In this document: in pieces, positions 59,658 through 64,000 of the stretch
How positions within the stretch are numbered: the stretch's first letter is position 1
Layout: each line of letters begins with the position of its first letter
Origin: DASSJM01 sp036280655
GTDB lineage: Bacteria > Actinomycetota > UBA4738 > HRBIN12
Assembly: GCA_036280655.1 (NCBI GenBank)
Contig: DASUQI010000039.1
Coordinates: 1 to 64,000, forward strand
Direction: 5' to 3'
Length of the DNA: 64,000 bases
Program-made: the position numbers and the translations under genes
Notes under the pieces: generated by a model
What the model was told of the DNA's origin: nothing
Seen by the model: the letters and a program-made list of their open reading frames with translations, nothing else
Databases searched by the model: none

Positions 59658-60125
59658 ATGAGCGAGATCGCACTGTGGGTCACGCTGATCGTGCTCGTCG
59701 GCGTGGCGAGCTTCCTGCTCGGCATGCTGGTGCTCAGCGTGGTCCGCGAACGCCGGACCTCCGGCGTCCGCCGGATCTGGCGGAACTTCGGACTCAGCCT
59801 CGCCTTCGCCGCCCTGTTCCTCGTGAGCTGGGCGGCGCAAGGCGTGGCCGAGTGGCAGGTGTATGTCGCGGATCAAGCGGAGCACGGTGAACCGGCGGAC
59901 CTGTCCGGGTTCTGGTTCCAGTTCGGTCAGTCGACCCTCGAGAACTGGCAGTCGGAGTTCCTCCAGCTGTTCTCGTTCGTCGTGCTCGCCGCGGTCCTGA
60001 TCCACCACGGCAGCGCCGAATCCAAGGACGGGACCGACCGGATCGAACGCCGAGTGGACGAGATCCACTCGATGCTGCGAGAACAGCGGCAGGGCGACGA
60101 AGCAAGCGCGGCGGGCACCGGTTGA
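59658..60125 (+). CDS. DUF6766-like membrane protein
   Basis: 155 residues: helix 1 IALWVTLIVLVGVASFLLGM, helix 2 NFGLSLAFAALFLVSWAAQG, a loop ending STLENWQSEFLQLF that is typical of the family, helix 3 FVVLAAVLIHHG and a charged tail. The family is common in actinobacteria and proteobacteria, with no known function. Probably co-transcribed with the small membrane protein before it. Confidence 0.72.
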   Translation: MSEIALWVTLIVLVGVASFLLGMLVLSVVRERRTSGVRRIWRNFGLSLAFAALFLVSWAAQGVAEWQVYVADQAEHGEPADLSGFWFQFGQSTLENWQSEFLQLFSFVVLAAVLIHHGSAESKDGTDRIERRVDEIHSMLREQRQGDEASAAGTG

Positions 60126-60182
60126 GCCCGCAGGGGCGACCTGCTCGGCGAGGAACCTCCCAGCGAAGGGTGGCCTGATCGC

Positions 60183-60974
60183 CTAGCGTTCCGACGGCGC
60201 GGGCGCGTCGGGGCCGGTCGTCGACGCGGCGATCGACGACGAGAGCCGGCCGCCGTTCCCCTCTCCGTCGAAGCCGTACACGGCGTACCCCTGTCGGATC
60301 ACGGTCTGCGCGACGTTGCGCACGTGCACGCCGCCCGGCGTGAGTCCGTGCTCGATGCCGCGGTGCGCATGGCCGTGGACCACGAGATCGGCCCCGGCGC
60401 GGTCCACGGCCTCGCCGAACAGGAAGCTCCCGAGGAAAGGGAAGATCTCCGGTGGCTCGCCCTGCAGCGTCTCGCGGACCGGCGCGTAGTGCAGGAGCGC
60501 GATCCGGACGTCCGTGTCGAGCGAGGCAAGCGCCGACTCGAGCGCCTCGGCGCGCTCCTTCGAGTGCCGGACGAACGCCTTCATCTCGGGCTCGCCGAAC
60601 TCGGCCGCGTTGGTCCCCGCGAAGCCGCCGCCGAACCCCTTCACGCCGGCGACGCCGATCGACCCGTTCGGCGTGTCCACCCGGATCGAGTCGCCCTCGA
60701 GCACCGCCACGCCGACGTCCCGAAGGACGTCGGCGATCTCTGCCGGCCGATCCGAATGGTGGTCGTGGTTGCCGAGCACGGCGACGACCTGGATCGACAG
60801 ACCCTGCAGCTCCGCCGCCACGACCTCCGCCTCCTCGAGCGCGCCCGACTTCGTCAGGTCGCCGGCGATCAGCAGCAGGTCCGCCCGGTCGGGGACCGAG
60901 GCGAGCTGCCGCCGGAGGGACCCCGCCGAGTCCGGGCCGACGTGAACGTCACCGATGGCGGCGACGTTGATCAC
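60183..60974 (-). CDS. metallophosphoesterase
   Basis: 263 residues with the full calcineurin-type motif set: IGDVHVG, LLIAGDLTKSG, VAVLGNHDHHS, LLHYAPV and LVVHGHAHRGIE. These ligands form a dinuclear metal site. The GTG start overlaps the stop of the BON gene (GTGA), so it is the last gene of the nucleotidyltransferase/BON/phosphoesterase run. Substrate unknown; small soluble members often cleave cyclic nucleotides or nucleotide phosphates. Confidence 0.87.
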   Translation of the reverse strand: MINVAAIGDVHVGPDSAGSLRRQLASVPDRADLLLIAGDLTKSGALEEAEVVAAELQGLSIQVVAVLGNHDHHSDRPAEIADVLRDVGVAVLEGDSIRVDTPNGSIGVAGVKGFGGGFAGTNAAEFGEPEMKAFVRHSKERAEALESALASLDTDVRIALLHYAPVRETLQGEPPEIFPFLGSFLFGEAVDRAGADLVVHGHAHRGIEHGLTPGGVHVRNVAQTVIRQGYAVYGFDGEGNGGRLSSSIAASTTGPDAPAPSER

Positions 60975-61225
60975 GTCAGCCGCTCCGTGCCTCCGGCGTC
61001 GGGGAAGTGCGCGACCGTGGTCCGGTTCTCGACCTCGAGGTCGGGACACTCCTCGCGGACGACGTCACTCACCGCGGCCCGGCGCTCCTCGGTCGGGACG
61101 ACGCCGGTCACGAGCACGCGGTCCTTCACGATCGAGACCTGGAGCTCGGGCTCGTTGACGCGCGGATCGCGGGCGAGCGCCTCGTGGACGTGCGCCTCGA
61201 CGTACTCGCGCTCGCCGCCGCTCAC
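60971..61225 (-). CDS. BON-domain protein
   Basis: 84 residues: YVEAHVHEALARDPRVNEPE, then VSIVKDRVLVTGVVPTEERR make one BON domain. There is no signal peptide. BON domains bind phospholipid or protein partners, but here a cytosolic role is more likely. GTG start overlapping the nucleotidyltransferase stop and stop overlapping the phosphoesterase start show tight coupling. Confidence 0.75.
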   Translation of the reverse strand: MSGGEREYVEAHVHEALARDPRVNEPELQVSIVKDRVLVTGVVPTEERRAAVSDVVREECPDLEVENRTTVAHFPDAGGTERLT

Positions 61226-61860
61226 GTCCCGCCACCCCGGATCGCCTCGTACAGGGTCTCGATCGGCTCGGAGGGAACCATGATGTCGATCGAGGACGCG
61301 AACAGCAGCAGGCTGAGGAGTCGGCGCGGCCCGTGCTGCCGCGCGCGGGCGACCAGGTAGTCCCAGTCGAGCTCGGACTGCGCCACGATCGCGGCCGCGT
61401 CGTACCAGTACCGAGGGGTGTCCTCGCTGGCGGCACACGCCTTCATCACCACGAGATCCTCCGGCGGGGCGACCCGAACCATCCGTTCGCGAAACGGCAT
61501 CAGCCGCGAGCGCTCGAGCATCTCGTCACCCAGCAAGATGTCGCGGGTGGACCGGAAGATCACGTCCACGAGCACGCCGTGCTTCGTGGCCTTGTAGAGC
61601 CAGTGCTCGGCGAACTCGTCGGTGTCGAACCCGCGGTCGTCGAGGACCGAGAGGACCTTGCCCGCCGTCTCCGGACGCACGAACAGGTCGATGTCGCGGG
61701 TCCCCCGGTCGCGGCCGAACACGGCCGAACCGATCCCGCCGATCAGGACGTACGGGATCTCGGCTTCCTCGAGCGCGCCGAGGGCATCGTCGAGCACGGC
61801 GAGGAACAGGTCGACGTCGACCGCCTCGGTGACCTCGGGTTGTGCGTGCGGGACACGCAT
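61222..61860 (-). CDS. nucleotidyltransferase-fold protein
   Basis: 212 residues. The polymerase-beta-type motif is GGIGSAVFGRDRGTRDIDLF with the DxD acidic pair, and a third Asp lies in VLVDVIF. The C-terminal half (WYDAAAIVAQSELDWDYLVA) resembles AbiEii/DUF6036-like members, which modify RNA or small molecules or act in toxin-antitoxin pairs. GGAAGGA precedes the ATG at 61860. It heads a GTGA-coupled operon with BON and phosphoesterase genes; topoisomerase IB lies 71 nt upstream. Confidence 0.8.
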   Translation of the reverse strand: MRVPHAQPEVTEAVDVDLFLAVLDDALGALEEAEIPYVLIGGIGSAVFGRDRGTRDIDLFVRPETAGKVLSVLDDRGFDTDEFAEHWLYKATKHGVLVDVIFRSTRDILLGDEMLERSRLMPFRERMVRVAPPEDLVVMKACAASEDTPRYWYDAAAIVAQSELDWDYLVARARQHGPRRLLSLLLFASSIDIMVPSEPIETLYEAIRGGGT

Positions 61861-61931
61861 GACGCTTCCTTCCGTCCTCGTCCGGGGGGTTCCCTTGTTC
61901 CCGGTGTGCGGGAGCGGCAAACCGTGGCGAC

Positions 61932-62987
61932 TCAGGCGGCCAGCGCGGAGGGCTCTCGGTCCTCGAGCAGATCCAGCACCGCGGCCTCGACGGTCCCCCG
62001 GACGCCCGGGGTCAAGGCATCGTCGGCCGAGGCGGTTTCGAGATCCAGGCCCACCTGCTCGAGCGTCCCGCGCACGGTGCGGCCCTCGTTGAACCGGTCG
62101 AACAAGCGCGGGTCGATGTACGACGCCCGTGCCACGGCGGGCGTGTTGCCGAGGAATTGGGCCACGTCCTTCACGGCCGCGGTGATCGCGCGGCGCCGCG
62201 CCGTGACGCCGGCCGGTACCGGCCCGCCGACCGCGAGCGACACCGCGGCGAGGACCGTCCCGTGCCAGGTCCGGAAGTCCTTGGCGGAGAACCCGTTGCC
62301 GGCGACCTCCTTGACGTAGTCGTTCACGTCGAGCGAGCGCACGTCGCGCCATCCCGTCCCGTTGCGGTACGCGAGCAGCTCGGGGTGGTCGTGCCGTCGG
62401 CGCTTCAGCCTCGTGACCACCGGTCTGAGCTCGGGGTCGACGAGCTTGAGGCGGCGACGCTTGCCGCTCTTCGCTCGGTAGTCGAAGGCGAGCGAATCGC
62501 CGGACACGCGGACCTGCGTGCGCAGGATCGTCGCCACCCCGTAGGAGCCGTTCTCTCGCGCGTACGACTCGGAGCCGACGCGGAACGACCCGAGATCCAG
62601 GAGTCGAACCGCGGTCGCGAGCGCCTTCTCCCGGGGGAGATCCCGCCGCTCGAGGTCGGCGAACACCCGCCTCCGCACCTCGGGGAGCCGGTGTGCGAAC
62701 TCGAGCATCCGGTCGAACTTCTCCGCGTCTCGGCGCTCGCGCCAGTGGTCGTGGTACCGGTACTGGCGCCGACCAGCCGCGTCGGTGCCGGCCGCCTGGA
62801 GGTGACCGAGCGGGTCGCGGCAGATCCACACCTCGGTCCAGGCGGGCGGGATCGCGAGGGCGCGGATGCGACCCAGCGTCTCCTTGTCCCGCACGCGCGC
62901 CCCGTCGGGGTGCGAGTACGCGAAGCCGCGGCCCGCTTTGGTACGGGCGATGCCCGGCGAATCGACCGACACCATCCGAAGTCGCAT
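61932..62987 (-). CDS. DNA topoisomerase IB (poxvirus/bacterial type)
   Basis: 351 residues. N-terminal clamp domain begins GRGFAYSHPDGARVRDKETL. Catalytic residues: Arg/Lys in DYRAKSGKRRRLK, the Arg-His pair in KDFRTWHGTVLA, and the Tyr nucleophile in ARASYIDPRLFDRF. The enzyme relaxes supercoils through a 3'-phosphotyrosyl intermediate. The ATG at 62987 gives the usual length; an ATG four codons later is also possible. Confidence 0.9.
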   Translation of the reverse strand: MRLRMVSVDSPGIARTKAGRGFAYSHPDGARVRDKETLGRIRALAIPPAWTEVWICRDPLGHLQAAGTDAAGRRQYRYHDHWRERRDAEKFDRMLEFAHRLPEVRRRVFADLERRDLPREKALATAVRLLDLGSFRVGSESYARENGSYGVATILRTQVRVSGDSLAFDYRAKSGKRRRLKLVDPELRPVVTRLKRRRHDHPELLAYRNGTGWRDVRSLDVNDYVKEVAGNGFSAKDFRTWHGTVLAAVSLAVGGPVPAGVTARRRAITAAVKDVAQFLGNTPAVARASYIDPRLFDRFNEGRTVRGTLEQVGLDLETASADDALTPGVRGTVEAAVLDLLEDREPSALAA

Positions 62988-63073
62988 GTCGGCTCGGGTA
63001 TCCCCCGCCGCGTGCGGGACAAACCATGCGAGCCTCGGAAGGACGCCGTGGACGGGCCCCCCCCGAGCCGTCA

Positions 63074-63577
63074 CTACTCGTCGCGCGCCCGCCGGGAGAG
63101 GGGGTAGGCGAACCACAGGACCCCCATCACGACGAACGCGGACATACCGACCGCAACGGCCGCTGCGACGCCGAACAGGAGGTCCGCGATCAGGGTGATC
63201 GCGAGCGTGATCGAGATGCCCATCGACGCGATCCCGACGATCGCGAGGACGTTCGAGACTCGAAGGATGCGCTCCTTGTCCCCCTGCCGGAACCGGATCC
63301 GGTGAAACGCCGTCGGTGCCATGAAGAGCACGGTGGCGATCGTCGTCCCCACGAGCGTCGCGAAGTACAGGGCGCGCTGCCCCGAGGTGATCGTCGTGAA
63401 GCGATCGCTGAACGGCACCGTCAACAGGAAGGCGAACAGGACCTGGACCCCCGGGAGCGCGACGCGGAGCTCGTTCAGGAGCTCGATCAGTTCACGGTTG
63501 AGTCGCTCGGAACGCGACTCGTCCGAGCCGGGGTCGGGGTCGTCACGACGCTCATCCGTGCCCGGGGAGTTGCTCAC
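63074..63577 (-). CDS. DUF6328-like four-helix membrane protein
   Basis: 167 residues. Acidic head, then the family motif LLNELRVALPGVQVLFAFLL, FTTITSGQRALYFATLVGTT, and three further helices. Function unknown. The GTG start at 63577 lies behind a SigB/SigF-like promoter divergent from the CBS gene. Confidence 0.75.
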   Translation of the reverse strand: MSNSPGTDERRDDPDPGSDESRSERLNRELIELLNELRVALPGVQVLFAFLLTVPFSDRFTTITSGQRALYFATLVGTTIATVLFMAPTAFHRIRFRQGDKERILRVSNVLAIVGIASMGISITLAITLIADLLFGVAAAVAVGMSAFVVMGVLWFAYPLSRRARDE

Positions 63578-63586
63578 GCTCCCCTG

Positions 63587-63640
63587 TTACCGGCGCAGGG
63601 GGCGCCCGAAACGCGTTTCCCGCACGACGCGCCGGGGAAT
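63587..63640. promoter_or_regulatory. divergent stress-type promoters sharing a -35 palindrome
   Basis: The palindrome GAAACGCGTTTC (63608-63619) supplies GTTT on both strands. Rightward, GTTT-N16-GGGAAT (63635-63640) faces the CBS gene. Leftward, GTTT-N16-CGGTAA (63592-63587) faces the DUF6328 gene. Both spacers are 16 nt, as in the exact match at 58315. Confidence 0.5.
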
Positions 63641-63672
63641 CCACGCGTCGTCCATCCCTCGAAGGAGGCCTC

Positions 63673-64000
63673 ATGGCACTGCAGGTACGTCATGCGATGA
63701 CCGAAGCGCCCAAATCACTCGGCCCAACGCGGACCGCCGACGATGCCGCCGGCCTCATGGCGCAATTCGACTTCGGTTCGGTGCCGATCGTGGACGGCGA
63801 GGAGCTCGTCGGGATCGTCACCGACCGAGACCTCGTCGTGCGCGTGATCGCGAACCGGCAGGACCCGCACGAGGTGAAGCTCGGAGAGATCGCGACGAAG
63901 GCGGTCACGACGGTGACGCCCGACACGGAGCTCGCCGACGCGCGAGGCGTGATGGAACGCGAGAAGGTCCGTCGGCTCCCCGTGGTGAAGCAGGGAACGC
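63673..64000 (+). CDS. CBS-domain protein (cut by window edge)
   Basis: 109 codons are visible. First CBS unit: VRHAMTEAPKSLGPTRTADD, FDFGSVPIVDGEELVGIVTDRDLV. Second unit starts ATKAVTTVTPDTELADARGV and EKVRRLPVV. Such stand-alone two-CBS proteins bind adenosine nucleotides and are often stress-induced in actinobacteria. GAAGGAGG precedes the ATG. Confidence 0.85.
   Translation, partial: MALQVRHAMTEAPKSLGPTRTADDAAGLMAQFDFGSVPIVDGEELVGIVTDRDLVVRVIANRQDPHEVKLGEIATKAVTTVTPDTELADARGVMEREKVRRLPVVKQGT

Noticed and set aside
1..64000. CRISPR arrays, insertion sequences with terminal repeats, rRNA genes or riboswitches
   Set aside because: None were seen: no regularly spaced repeats, transposase motifs, rRNA segments or recognisable riboswitch cores on either strand by reading.

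Overview
This 64 kb window is high-GC, densely coded chromosomal DNA from an actinobacterium. Three luciferase-like oxidoreductases of F420-using families and a deazaflavin-dependent nitroreductase point to an F420-making Actinomycetota. Two ECF sigma factors with SnoaL-like tails, several apparently leaderless genes and GTTT-N16-GGGTAT stress-type promoters fit this. No rRNA or other phylogenetic marker is present, so I cannot name a genus; an uncultured, deep-branching actinobacterium is most likely.

Layout. 1-8.1 kb: a housekeeping stretch with rlmN, an ABC-F ATPase, a lipoprotein, homocysteine methyltransferase, dihydropyrimidinase, a zinc peptidase and a methyltransferase, plus a tiny ORF with an extreme Shine-Dalgarno sequence. 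8.2-13.8 kb: a catabolic and uptake operon holding a beta-ureidopropionase-like amidohydrolase, an F420-type oxidoreductase and a complete ABC importer joined by GTGA/ATGA overlaps. Together with the nearby dihydropyrimidinase it looks like uptake and hydrolysis of a pyrimidine or hydantoin-like compound. 13.9-18.1 kb: a secreted DUF1996/beta-propeller protein, a cyclase-domain protein and SRPBCC-type proteins.

18.1-31.1 kb is a composite genomic island in the 3' end of a tRNA-Arg(CCT) gene. A 46-bp copy of the tRNA end recurs exactly at 31087-31132, and two imperfect copies lie at 23.4 and 23.5 kb. The left part holds almost nothing but one 1598-residue protein (nucleotidyl cyclase, two STAND/AAA-type ATPase modules, membrane segment, WD40 propellers). 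The right part holds an AT-richer gene of unknown function, a molybdenum oxidoreductase/FAD reductase/zinc-ribbon trio, a pirin, a MarR regulator, and many truncated genes. No integrase is visible.

31.2-57 kb is mixed chromosome: an arginase-family protein, a membrane adenylate cyclase, MscL with a zinc-ribbon tail, two MFS transporters (one fused to a cyclic-nucleotide-binding domain), two ECF-SnoaL sigma factors, DNA polymerase IV, a second pirin, F420-type enzymes, a BenE-type transporter and a frameshifted cyclase. 57-64 kb looks like a general-stress block: an RsbW-like ATPase, small basic and membrane proteins, a topoisomerase IB/nucleotidyltransferase/BON/phosphoesterase group, and a CBS protein divergent from a DUF6328 protein across a shared palindromic promoter.

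Recurring themes are cyclic-nucleotide signalling (four cyclase-domain proteins plus one cNMP-gated transporter), F420 redox chemistry, and gene decay inside the island.
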